This document shows, piece after piece, positions 1 through 13,081 of a DNA stretch of 64,000 bases. The notes under the pieces were generated by a model. It was not told the DNA's origin and ran no database searches. It was given only the letters and a program-made list of their open reading frames with translations. Location of the stretch: positions 117,740,905 through 117,804,904 of the forward strand of contig OY726559.1 of the NCBI GenBank assembly GCA_963383645.1, in the 5' to 3' direction. A program made the position numbers and the translations under genes. The stretch is from Muscardinus avellanarius. Its lineage: Eukaryota; Chordata; Mammalia; Rodentia; Gliridae. Positions within the stretch are counted from its first letter, which is position 1, and every line of letters begins with the position of its first letter.

Positions 1-245
1 TAGGGCAAGGGGTGTAGTTCGGAGGTTGAATGCCCTGGGTTCCATCCCCAGATCCACAAACAAAAAAATTCTATTAAATTTTCCACAAAACTTTTGCGGG
101 GCAGGTGGCACACGCTTGTAATCCCCGCGCTTGGAGGCTGAGACAGGAGGATCACACAGGTTCAAAGCCAGCCTCAGCTACTTAGCGAGGCTCTCAGCAA
201 CTCAGTGAGACCGTTTCCAAATAAAATATATATATAAAAAAAACT
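1..245 (+). mobile_element. Two SINE pieces (A right half 1-68; B left half 97-245)
   Basis: The first is cut by the window edge. The second ends in the AAATAAAATATATATA linker and lacks a right half. Confidence 0.8.
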
Positions 246-474
246 TCCACAAAACTTTTAATCTTAATGGTTGGTAATCTTACTAATCTTTGGTATTGTA
301 ATACCAAAGGCAGATGTAAATAATGTGGGGTTTGAACGCACCATGTTTCTATTTCTTTTCATTATGGTATATGTCTTTATGCCATCAATATACATATAAC
401 TAGAGAACTGACAGGATTTCTAGTTGCTTTTCTATATCACATATGACCCATCAGTCATAATTAGCCTGTGAGAG

Positions 475-698
475 CTGGGCGTGGTAGAGTACACCTGTAA
501 TCCTGGTACTTGGGAGTCTGAGACAGAAGGATAAAAGATTGGCACACCCCTAGCCCTTATGATTTGTTATTTTGAGACCAACTTAGCAAGATTTTCAGCA
601 TCCTAGCAAGACCCTGTTTCAAAATAAAAAACAAAAAGTGCTTGGAGTGTCACTCAGAGGTAGAATACCCCTGGGCTCAACCACCAGTACCATTAAAA

Positions 699-742
<44 letters not shown>

Positions 743-761
743 GAGAAAGAAAGAAAGAAAA
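475..761 (+). mobile_element. SINE dimer (diverged) with AAAG tail
   Basis: Left half from 475, right half about 640-692, then an AAAG array at 695-761 that begins at the CCAGTACC end of the element. Confidence 0.85.
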
Positions 762-798
762 GCCAATGAGATCCCCAAAAGCAAAAAAACTTCTTTTT

Positions 799-1100
799 GG
801 CCAGGTGTGATGGCGCACGCTTGTAATCCCAGCATTTGAGAGGCTGAGACAGGAGGATCCAGGTTTGTGACCAGCCTCAGCTCCTTAGCGAGGCCTTTTG
901 CAACTTAGTGAGACCCTGTTTCAAATTAAAGAATAAAAAATCGGGCTGGAGGTATATTTCAAAGGTAGAATGCCCCTGGGGTCCATCCCAAGCACCACAC
1001 ACACACACACACAAAAAGGGTGGGGTACACGCTTGGAGGTAGAATGCCCCTGGGTTCCATTTCCAGTACTACCACCAAAACAAAAACAAAGCCAAAAGCA
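799..1100 (+). mobile_element. SINE A dimer plus an extra right half
   Basis: Dimer 799-1000 with a CA-rich tail, then a second right half (1018-1075, GAATGCCCCTGGGTTCC). Confidence 0.8.
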
Positions 1101-1200
1101 AAGAAACCTCTTTTTTCATCTCCTACCTCATGTCTAATATGGACTCTATAATAGAGTATATGGTAGAGGACAAGTATGAGTTTAGCTTCTGTGGACTTAC

Positions 1201-1403
1201 TTAGGTAGGACATGATGGTCAACCAGGGTGAGGGTGAGCTGGCCCGCCTGGTGCAATTCATGGAGGTCAATCTCATCCCGGAAAATCAAGATGGCTTCTG
1301 GGATCTGAATCTTCTGAAGGAAGAAGACATTGTCACCTCGCAGAGGTAGCTCAGAACGTTTTATATTTAAAACTGGTATAAAGACTTCCTCGGCTTCACT
1401 GGT
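1201..1403 (-). CDS. PRUNE1: PRUNE1 coding exon 3
   Basis: 203 nt from [12 protein letters not shown] to the VDHH motif. The donor GTAAGTCC (1200-1193) splits the last codon after two bases. Reading on past this donor gives an immediate TAA, which supports the splice. The next exon is outside the window. Confidence 0.94.
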
Positions 1404-3234
1404 CTGGATAAGAAAATGAAAAGAAAGTTTCACAATGTTTTAGAACAGACAGAAGTAACAAGATTAGGCTGTGTATGTGGCTGAGGAGCAGAGTATGTGC
1501 TTATCTTGGGCAAATTATTGCCTTTTACAAGGCTCCACAGTCTTGGCCCACGCCTGTAATCTCAGTACGTGGGAGGCTGATACAAGAGGATCACAGGTTT
1601 GAAGCCAGCCTTAGCAACTTAGCAAGGTCCTCAGCAACTTAATGATTCAAAATTAAAAAATAGCCAGGCGTGGTGGCGCACGCTTGTAATCCCTGCGCTT
1701 GGAAGGCTGAGACAGGAGGATCGCACGGGTTCGAAGCCAGCCTCAGCTACTTAGTGAGGCTCTCAGCAACTTAGTGAGACCCTGTTTCCAAATAAAATAC
1801 AAAAAAGGTCTGGGAGTATAGCCCGGAGGTAGAAAGCCTCTGGGTTCCACCCCTAGTACCACAAAAAAAAAAAAAAAAAGAAAAAAGAAAGTAGGTCTGG
1901 GAGTATAGCCTGGAGGTAGAAAGCCTCTGGGTTCCACCCCAAGACCACCAATAAAAAAAAAAAAAAGAAAAAAGAAAAAAAAATGAATAAAAAATAGGGC
2001 AGGGGGTAAAGCTCAGAGGTAGAGTGCCCCTGGGTTCCATCCCCAGACCCACAAGAAAATAAATAAATAAATAAAAATAAATAAATAAGTAAATAAAAAG
2101 ATGACTTTTTTGGTGCTAAGAATCAAACTTAGGGCCCTGTACATGCTCTACCACTGACTTACACGCCTAGTCCAAGAGTGTTTGCCCTCTTCCTTCTTAG
2201 CATCATGAAGATCAATAAGATAATTCCTAAAAAAGACCAAGTGCTATTAATGCATGCAGTTGGACTGTCACATACCTGTAATCCTAGTACTTGGGAGGTT
2301 AAGAGAGGAGGCTAACAGGTTAGAGGCCAGCCTCAGCAATTTAGTGAGACCTGTTTCAAAATAAAATAGGGTTGGGGGTGTAGCTCAGAGGTATAATAGC
2401 CCTAAGTCCAATCCCTAATACCAAAACAAGCAAATAAAGGAATGCATTTTTGTGTGTGTGTGGAACCCAGAGGCTTTCTACCTCTGGGCTATACTCCCAG
2501 ACCTATTTTATACTTTATTTGGAAAAAGGGTCTCACTAAGTTGCTGAGAGCCTCACTAAGCAGCTGAGGCTACTTTGAACCTGTGAGATCCTCCTGTCTC
2601 AGCCTCCCAAGAGCTGGGATTACAAGGATGCGCCACCACACCCGGCTAGGAATGCATATTTTAATTGAAACTCTGCCAATACATCTATCTAGAGGCCTAT
2701 GCTATTTTTGTCTTCAGTGGGAAAAAAATTTTTTTTTTTTTTTTTTTTGTGGTACTGGGGGTGGAACCCAGAGGCTTTCTACCTCCGGGCTATACTCCCA
2801 GACCTTTTTGTATATTTTATTTGGAAACAGGGTCTCACTAAGTTGCTGAGAGCCTCACTAAGTAGCTGAGGCTGGCTTCGAACCCGTGCGATCCTCCTGT
2901 CTCAGCCTCCCAAGCGCGGGGATTACAAGCGTGCGCCACCACGCCTGGTTTCAGTGAAATTTTTGACCCCAAGAAAGACAGGACAAGAATTTTTCCTAAC
3001 AGATTGAGTTGGTTCTTGCTTATCAAAAATACTCATGTACGTGGTGGCGCACGCTTTTAATCCCAGCATTTGGGAGGCTGAGACAGGAGGATCATGGTTC
3101 ACGGACAGCCTCAGCTACTCAGCAAGGTCCTTTGCAACTCAGTGAGACCCTGTTTCAAAATTTAAAAAAGGACTTTCAAAATAGGGTTGGGGATGTAGCT
3201 CCGAGGCACAATGCCCCTGGGTTCCATCCCCAGT

Positions 3235-3298
<64 letters not shown>

Positions 3299-4542
3299 CT
3301 AACTTGGAGCCAGGCATCATAGCCAACACCTGTACTCTCAGTACTTGGAAGGCTGAGGTAGAAGGATTGCAGGTTGGATTCCAGTCTTGGTAATTTAGCA
3401 AGACTCTCAGCAACGTAGTGAGACCCTGTTTCAAAACAAAAAATAAAAAGGGCTGAAAGTGTAGCTTGTAGACAGAATGTTCCCGGGTCAATCCCTGGTA
3501 CCAAAAAAAAAAAAAAAAACAAAAACAAAACTAACTTGGGCAAGAATACACAATAGATCACTGATACCCCTAAGGAACTCAAACATCAGCTGCCTGAATA
3601 TCACTTCATGGTTTACAAATCCCTTAAAATATATTTACTCATTGGTTCCTCACTGTGACACTGCAAAATATCATCTGTGGTGGTAACACGAGACTCGGCA
3701 AGGTGAAGGGATTCAACTTACCCAAGGCTAAACTTTGGCTGGCAAATAGCAGAGCTGGCTCTTGAATCCAAAATCTTTTCATTCTAAAGGGCTCCGTCCC
3801 TAGGTACTCACCTTTGCCAGGTAAAAAGCCAGGGCAAGAGCAGACACCATGGAATCCAAGTCACAGGCTTCGTTTCCCAGCACAACATGAAGAGGCTGGG
3901 ACTCCTGGAGAGAGAGCAGAAGGGGAAACTTTAAAAAGCACGGTGTGTGTCTGTGAGTGTGGAACTGAGGAGTGAACCCAGGGACATTCTGCATCTGAGC
4001 TACACCCCCAGCTGTTTTGTCTTTTTTTTATTTTGAAACAGGGTCTCGTAGCCGGGCATGGTGGTGCACGCTTGTAATCCCAGCATTTGGGAGGCTGAGA
4101 CCGGAGGATCGTGGTTCGCGGACAGCTTCAGCTACTTAGTGAGGCCCTCCGCAACTCAGTGAGACCCTGTTTCTAAATAAAGAATAAAAAAAAAATTGGG
4201 TAGGGGTTGTAGCTCAGAGGTCAAATGCCTCTGGGTTCCATCCCAGACCCGCAACCCTGCGGACCCTTCCCATCTTTAGCCGCGACCCTTCCCATCTTTA
4301 GCCTTGCAGTACTGGGACTACAAGCGTGGGCTGCCACGCCCAGCACAAAGCATCCTTATGCATCTCCATTTACCTTCTCTTCGGGTGGGCTTCACACACA
4401 CCCTCCTGATCATCGTAAGACAATCATAATTAATAGCATGGTAAGATGGATCTTACGGGGCGGGGGAGGGGGTTCTCGTTTCAGAGATGGAGCTATGAGA
4501 AGACATAAGGGTTTTAACTAAATTTTGATGACACTTGTTTTT

Positions 4543-4585
<43 letters not shown>

Positions 4586-7500
4586 TTGGTGGTACTGGGA
4601 GTGGAACCCAGGGGCTTTCTACCTCTGAGCTATACTCCCAGACCTATTTTTTTATATTTTATTTGGAAACAGGGTCTCACTAAGCTGCTGAGAACCTCAC
4701 TAAGTAGCTGAGGCTGGCTTCGAACCTGCGTGATCCTCCTGTCTCAGCCTCCCGAGCACTGGGATTACAAGCGTGCGCCACCATGCCCAGCTTGGTTTTA
4801 ACTAAATTTTAAGCATTCCACACATACCTAGTTGGTGAAAAAGTGCCCTTTCCTCTCTGGTAAACTGTTGTCTTGAATGTTAACTTATAGAAGAACAGTA
4901 AATAATTCTGATTTCTTTTTTCTTCTTTTTCTTTTTAGTAGTGGGGATTGAACCTAGGGGTAGTCTACTGCTGAGCTAAAAAAAAAAAAAAATTTTTTTT
5001 TTTTTTTGTGGTACTGGGGATGGAACTCTTCTACCTCCAGGCTATACTCCCAGACCTATTTTATATTTTATTTGGAAGCAGGGTCTCTTAAGCCAGCGAG
5101 GCTAGCTTTGAACCTGCACGATCCTTCAGTCCACCTTCCAAGAGCGGGGATTACAAGCATGCTCCACCATGCCCAGCTTTTTAATTTTGAAACATGGTCT
5201 CAATAGGTTGATGGAGACTCACTACTTACTGAGGCTGGCCTCGAACCTGCAATCTTCTTGTCTCAGCCTCCCAAGGACTAGATTTTCAAGCATGTGCCAC
5301 CAAACCTGGCCTTTTTCTTTTTTTTTTGGGGGGGGGACAGTACTGAGGCAGGAACCCAGGGGCATTCTACCTCTGAGCTGCAACCCTAGCCCTATTTTTT
5401 ATTCATTATTTTGAAATAGGGTTTCACTAAGTAGTTGAGGCTCGCTGCAAACCACAATCCTACTGTCTCAGCCTCCCAAGTGCTGGAATTACAAACGTGT
5501 GCCACCATGCCTGGCTGGCCTGATTTTTTTATTTCAAAACAAGATCTCGTTAAGTTGTTGAGGGTCTTGCTACATTGCTGAGGCTGGCCTTGAATCTGTG
5601 ATCCTCCAGTCTCAGCCTCCCAAGAACTGGGATTACAGGCATGCACCGACAAAGCTAGCCCTCCTTTGTCTTTTTAAGCTATTTTAGGCCAAGAGGTCAA
5701 ATGTAGAGCATCTGAGTAGCTGAGGTATTCAAGCAAGTAATCTACAGTTTCTGGCCACCTTGCCCCCATTCTCAAAAGAGGAAAAATAATCCTTATGCGT
5801 TTAAATCATGCAAATAGGTAAAGAGGCTTTGAAAATCAGGGTAATAAGAAGATCCAGTCAGCTGGGCACGGTGGCGCACCCTTGTAATCCTAGCATTCAG
5901 GAGGCTTGGACAGGAGAACTGCAGTTTGTGGACAGCCTCAACTACTTAGTGAGGTCCTTTGCAACTCAGTGAGCCCCTGCTTCAAAATAAAAAGTAAAAA
6001 AATAGGGCTGGGAGTGTGGCTCAGAGGTAGAATGCCCATGGGTTCCATCCCTAGTACTGAAAAATAAAAGAAAATAAAAAAGATCTAGTCGATTATCCAG
6101 TTGTCCAGGAAAATCATGCCCGGTTTGAGACATGTCAGTGATGAGCATATATAACTGATACCTCCAACAACCCAAATAGAAGGTTCAGATTAAAGCAAGA
6201 ACAGTTGCTGCTGCGCAAACTGTTATTTTTAAAGCTCTGAAGTCCAGCTGCTGATAAGAACTGAGGCAGGAGGGATAGCGGCTATTATTAACCTTTTTCC
6301 ATGTATCCACCTGGTATCAGAGTTTAAAATAAAACACATTTAGACTACAGTGCCCACAGTAGCAGAAATAGGCTTTTGTAAGTCAGGCATGGTGGTGTAC
6401 GCTTGTAATGCCAGTACTTGGGAGTCCTTAGGAGTACCACGGGTTCACAGTCAGCCTCAGCAACTTGTGTGGCTCTTCACAACTTAGTGAGACCCTGTTT
6501 CAAATAAAAGATTATAGCCGGGCGTGGTGGCGCATGCTTGTAATCCCAGCATTTGGGAGGCAGAGACAGGAGGATCATGGTTCACAGCCAGCCTCAGCTA
6601 CAACTTAATGAGGCCCTTTGCAAGTCAGTGAGACCCTGTTTCAAAATAAATAATAAAAAAAAAATAGGGCTGGGGGTGTAGCTCAGAGGTAGAATGCCCC
6701 TGGGTTCCATCCCCAGTTTAAAAAAAAAAATTTTTTTTTTCAATAAAAAGGGCTGGGGTTATAGCTTGGCATACAGAGCACTTGACTAGCATGTTCCACC
6801 AAAAACAGCAATAACGCTGGGCGTGGTGGCGCACGCTTGTAATCCCAGCGCTTGGGAGGCTGAGACAGGAGGATCGTACAGGTTCGAAGCCAGCCTCAGC
6901 TACTGAGTGAGGCTCTCAGCAACTTAGTGAGATCCTGTTTCCAAATAAAATATAAAAAATAGGTCTGGAAGTATAGCCTGGAGGTTGAAAATCTCTGGGT
7001 TCCACCCTAGTACCACACACACACACACACACAAAAAAAAAACCAGCAATAACAACAAAGCCCAGTGATGAGCATTCTGTTGTGTGGAATGAGAATCAAA
7101 GCCTATGGCTCAGTTTAGAGCAAATTAATTCTCTACTGGTTTCTTCTGAACTTCTACCACACTCAGCTGCTCAAAGAGGATGGGATGGGAAAGATAAGAT
7201 AAAACAAGTCAAACTAGCCAGCAAGTTCGAATTCAAGGCCAGATTTGTCAACTCAGAGAGACCTTGTGTCCAAAAAGCAAAAAGGGTGGGGGGATGGTGG
7301 GTGTTGGGTGTCGTGGCCCAGGCCTGCAACCCTAGCACTTGGGAGAGCGAGAAAGAAGGCCCACAGGTGTGTCCCCAGCCAACAATTCAGTGAGGCCCTC
7401 AGGAATTTATTGAGATACTGTTTCAAAATAAAATGGGGCTGGGTGTAGCTCAGAGGTAGAATGCCCCTGAGTTCAATCCCTTTTACCAGAATAAATAAAT

Positions 7501-9192
7501 ACCAAACAAAGGAGCTGGGCACATGCCTATAATCCCAGTACTTGGGAGACCTAGATAGGAGGTTGTATGTTCAAGACCAGCCTCAACGCAGGTGTGGTGG
7601 TGGGCACAGGCTTGTAATCCTAGTTCTTGGGAGGCTGAGATAGGAGGATCACAGGTTCCTAGCCAACCTCAGCAACTTCGTAAGACTCTGTTTCAAAATA
7701 AAGAATAAAAAATAGGGCTGGGGGTATAGCTCGGAGGTAGAATGTCCCTGAGTTTCATCCCCGCTAGTTGGAGGTAGACTCCCCCCGGTTCAATCCCCAG
7801 TATCATTTTTTAAAAAGCCTCAGAAAGACCCCGTTTAAAAAAAAAAATAGCAGGGCGTGGTAGTGCATGCTTGTAATCCCAGCATTCGGGAGGCAGAAAC
7901 TGGAGGATCCTGGTTCGTGGACGGCCTCAGCTACTTAGTAAGGCCCTTCACAACTCAGTGAGAACCTATTTCAAAAGTAAAAAAGATTAAAAAATAGGGC
8001 TGGGGTGTAGCTCGGAGGTACAATGCCCCTGGGCTACATCCCCAGTACCACAAATAAAATAAAATAAAATAAAATAAAATAAAATAAAATAAAATAAAAT
8101 AAAATAAAACAGGGCTGGGGATGAGGATGTAACTCTGTGGTAGAGCAACCCTGGGTTCAATTCCTAGTGCCCTCCCCCCCCAAAAAAAAAATCCTGCAGG
8201 ATTTAATGTTAAAAATGCTGGTATTTTGCCGGGCGTGGCAGCCCACGCTTGTAATCCCAGCATTTGGGAGGCTGAGACTGGAGGATCGCAGTTCGAGGAC
8301 AGCCTCAGCTACTACATAGTGAGGCCCTCCGCAACTTAGTGAGACCCTGTTTCAAAATAAAGAATAAAAAATAGGGCAGGGGGTGTAGCTCGGAGGTCAA
8401 GTGCCCCTGGGTTCCATCCCCAGACCTGAAAAAAAAAAAAAAAAAAAAAAGCTGGTATTTTAAGGTTCTTTGTTTACATTTTTTTTTAAACAGAGTCTAA
8501 GCTGCAGAGGGCCTCAATAGGTAGCTGAGGCTGGCTATGAACCTATGATCCTCTTGTCTCAGCCTCCTAAGGACTGTGATTACACGTGTGCACCAACATA
8601 CCCAGCTTTGTTATTTTGGACTGGATAATTCTTTGCTGTGAGAGCTGCCCTATGCATTATGGGGTATTTGGCAACATCTCTGACCTCTTCCCACTAGATG
8701 CCACTGGCACTCCAGTCACAATGATTGAAAATGTCTCCAAAATTTCTAAACATTCCCTATGGGGGGGCAAATGGTCCCAGCTGAGAACTACTAGGGTTCT
8801 ACCTCATAACCCTTTATTTTGCTGGGCGTGGTGGTGCACACTTTTAATCCCCGGGCTTGGGAGGCTGAGACAGGAGGATCACACAGGTTCGAAGCCAGCC
8901 TCAGCTACTTAGTGAGGCTTTCAGCAACTTAGTGAGACCCTGTTTCCAAAAAAATATAAGATAGGTCTGGGAGATAGCCTGGAGGTAGAAAGCCTCTGGG
9001 TTAGATCCCCAGTACCACCGAAGGAAAAAAAAAAAAAAAAAGAAAAAAGAAAAAATAGGGCTGGCGGTGTCCCTTGGAGAGAGAATGCCCCTGGGTTCCA
9101 TTCCCAGTACTGCAAAAGAAAAAAAAAAAGGGCTAAAGGTATATAGCCTGAAGGTAGAATGTCCCCAGGTTCAATCCCTAGCAGCAGCAGCA

Positions 9193-9241
<49 letters not shown>

Positions 9242-11110
9242 GACAACGATGTAAAGAAAGGGAAACTCTCATGCATGTACTGTAGGTGGGACTGTAAATT
9301 AGCATAGCCCCAGCCGTGGGTACCTACCCAAAGCAATTAAAATCATTATGTTCCAGAAGCATCTGTTATTTGATGTTTACACCATTCACAACAGTAGCCA
9401 AGATATGGTGGAATCAACCTAGGTATCTGTCCACAAATGAACAAAGGCAATGTGGGTTCATTCCTCAGCCATGCAAAAAAAAAAAAAGTGGTATCTATAC
9501 ACAATGGAATATTACTCAGCCATGAGAGGAATGAAATGCTACCATTTGCAAACATGGATGGAACCTGAGGAAATGGTTATGTGAAATCTGCTAGGCTCAG
9601 AAAGACAAACACGGCATGTTCACACTTATATGCAGAAGCTATAAAATTGATTATTAAAGAAGCAGAGAGTGGGCCAGGTATGATGGCTTACTCCTGTAAT
9701 CCCAGGACTTGGGAGGTGAAGACAGAAGGATCACGGGTTCGTGGCCAATCTCAGCAGTTCAGCAAGGCATGCAATAACGCAACGAGACCCTGTTTTAAAA
9801 TAAAAAGTAAAATAGGGCTGGGAGTGTAACTCAAAGGTAGAATGCCCCTGGGGTCGATCCCCAATACCCCCCCATAAAAAAAATAGAGAGTAGAATAGTG
9901 ACAGAGGCAGAGGCAGGATGGTAAAAGGAGATAACACGCACACCAGGGCGATCAAATAGGAGGAATAACTTTTTTTTTTTCCAGTACTGGAGATGAAACC
10001 CAGGGCATTCTACCTCCAAGCGACACCCCCAGCCCTATTTTTTATTCTTTATTTTGAAACAGGGTCTCAATGAGTTGCAAAGGGCCTCACTAAGTAGCTG
10101 AGGTTGTGAACCTTGATCCTCCTGTCTCAGGCTCCCAAACGCTGGGATTACAGTGTGCCACCACACCCGGCGAATAACTTCTTTTTAATTTTTATGGTAC
10201 TGGAATTTGAACCCTGGGGGCATTCTAGTCTATATAAGAGTCTGGAGCTGAATGTGGAGGAGGATCGTGCAGGTTTGAAGCCAGCCTCAGCTACTTAGTG
10301 AGGCTCTCAGCAACTTAGTGAGACCCTGTTTCCATATAAAATATAAAAAAGGTCTGAGAGTATAGCCTGGAGGTAGAAAGCCCCTTGGTTCCATCCCCAG
10401 TACCACAAAGAAAAAAAGAAAGAAAGAAAGAAAAAAAAAAGAGTTTGAAAGCCAGCTGAGTTTGGTGGTACATGCCCATAATTCCAGTACTTCAGAGGCT
10501 GAGACAGGCAGGTTCTATGCCAGCTTCAGCAACTTAAGGGAGACCTTGTTTCGAAATAAAAAATAAAGCCGGGAGCCGAGCATGGTGGCCCACACTTGTA
10601 ATCCCAGCATTTGTGAGGCTGAGACCGGAGGATCGTGGTTCGCGGACAGCCTCAGCTACTTAGTGGGGCCCTCTGCAACTCAATGAGACCCGGTTTCAAA
10701 ATAAAGAATAAAAAATAAGGCAGGGGGTGTAGCTCAGATGTTGAATGCCCCTGGGTTCCATCCCAAGACCCGCAAAATAAATAATAGATAAAAAATAAAT
10801 AAATAAATAAATAAATCCGGGTATGGCGGCGCACACTTGTAATCCCAGTACTTGGGAGGCAGAGACAGGAGGTTCACAAGTGCACTGGTACTCTCAGCTA
10901 CTTAGTGAGGTCCTCCGCAACTTAGTGAGACCCTGTTTCAAAATAAAGAATAAGAAATGGGACTGGGGGTGTGACTTGTAGGTAGAATGCCCCTGGGTTC
11001 CATTCCTTGCACCTCAAAATATAAAAAATAAAAAATAAATAAAATAAAAAGGACGGGGGTATAATTCAGAGGCTGAATGCCCCTGGGTTCAATACCCAGT
11101 AACCGCACAG

Positions 11111-11155
<45 letters not shown>

Positions 11156-11219
11156 TCAGAGGCAGAATGCCCCTTGGTTCAATACCCAGTAACCGCACAG
11201 GCATACACACACACACACA

Positions 11220-11251
<32 letters not shown>

Positions 11252-11980
11252 CACAGTCCAGACCCATTCACACTGATCAGGCCTGAGGAAGGGAGTCTTT
11301 CTTTCCACGGTAGACTCTTCTCCAAAGCAATAAGGGAATTTGTACCAAAGACCCCAGGCCTGTAGTAACTTCCTGACTTACAACTCCTGCTTGGACACAG
11401 AGATGGCCGTTTCCTGGATACCAAGAACTGCCCAGATGGCCTTGGACCAGAGTGATAGCAAAACACTCGAGATAAGTGCTGCAGAGATAACCTGAATGGG
11501 AGGCAGGGCGAGGGGCCTGTGCTCTCCAGACAGGGAACTATAGAAACACCAGAGGCGGCCATGACTCTGGAGAACAAAGGTAGAAGGAAGGGCAGGGGAG
11601 ACACCTGCGGCCAGGCAGGCGGCCCTGGAGAGCCTCTCAAACTCCTTTACCACAGTGCTACTTCTCTGCAAGTGGAGCTGAATCCGGCCAGCCAGATCCC
11701 CGCAGGGAGAGAAGCAAAGAAAGGCAGAAAGCAGGGACCAAACTCAGCCTCGCAGCCCCAGGAGGAGAGGAATGCTCTGCACAGCAAGGAGAGCTCTCGC
11801 CCTGTGTGCGCGCGGCCAGCCCACATGGGCACTCTGGGACTCGCAGCCCATCTGCCTGGGCTGAGCGAGCGGGAAGCATTCTTTTCCCCTGAACCATTCA
11901 CCGCCCCCAAACCATGATGTGCACATTCTCTGCTCAGCCCTTTCTTTGCCCTATTTGTTCTTTTCTGAAGGCAGCAGAAC

Positions 11981-12040
<60 letters not shown>

Positions 12041-13046
12041 GGTATTGAACCCAGAGATGTACCCCAGGTCTTTTTATGTTTTGTTTTAAAAGAGGGTCTT
12101 GCTACGTTGCTGAGGCTGGCCTCGAACCAGTGACCATCCTATCTCAGCCTCCCAAATACAGAGATTACAGGTGTGCGCTACCAAGCCCGGCTAGTACCGC
12201 ACTTGAAAAGATCAGACTCTCAAGATGAGTCCCAGCTCGCCCACTCGCTCGCTTGTGTTCTCTTTCTTTGTGATACTAGAGACTGAGCCGAGGGACATTC
12301 TCTCTCCAAGCTACACCCCCAGCCCGATTTTATTTTCTACTTTGAAACAGGGTCTCACTAGGTTGATGGGAGTCTCACTGCTTGCTGTAGCTGTCCTCGA
12401 ACCTGTGATCCTCCTGTCTCAACCTAAGTATTAGGATTATAGGCATGTGCCACTACATCCATGCCAGCTCTTTCTTTCTTGTGGGACTTTGGCTTCTCTA
12501 AGCCTCATTTTCCTATATAAAAAGTGAGGCTAATACTGTAGCAGAGCTCATAAAGTGACAACTCTGTAAATAAGAAAGATGCACTGCGTTCCATATCCCT
12601 TCCTGTCCATTCTGGTCCTACCTAAAAGCCTGTGCTCTGGGCGAACCCTCCTTACCTTCTGGGCCAGAGCCATCCTGTCCTCTCACCCTCCAGCTTCAGG
12701 AACCGTGCGACTGAGATCGCTTCAGAGTTGAGTGACTACAGAATTTGTTATTTGTTATTCAGACTGGGAAACTTTTTTTTGTGTGTGGTCCTGGGGATTG
12801 ACCCAGGGACTTTCTACCTCTGAGGTATACCTCCAGTTCTATTTTATCTCTATTTATTTAGTTATTGGTGCTGGGGATTAAGCCCGGAGGCATTCTACCT
12901 CCAAAGTACAACCCCAGTCCAATTTTATTTCTTATTTGAAAACAAGGCCTTGCTAATTTTCTGAGGCTGGCTTTGAAACTATGATCTTCTATCTCCGCCT
13001 CCAAAGTACTAGGATTACAAGTGTGTGCCACCATGCCCAGCTGTAT

Positions 13047-13081
<35 letters not shown>

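Noticed and set aside
1771..2052. Many open frames of 60-150 codons with recurring words such as [33 protein letters not shown] or [11 protein letters not shown]
   Set aside because: They are translations of the SINE halves in the two orientations, repeat wherever a SINE lies, and have no splice or family support.
11179..11640. 153-codon minus-strand frame in PRUNE1 intron 1
   Set aside because: It starts in a CA/GCAC array, has no recognisable domain and lacks flanking splice logic.
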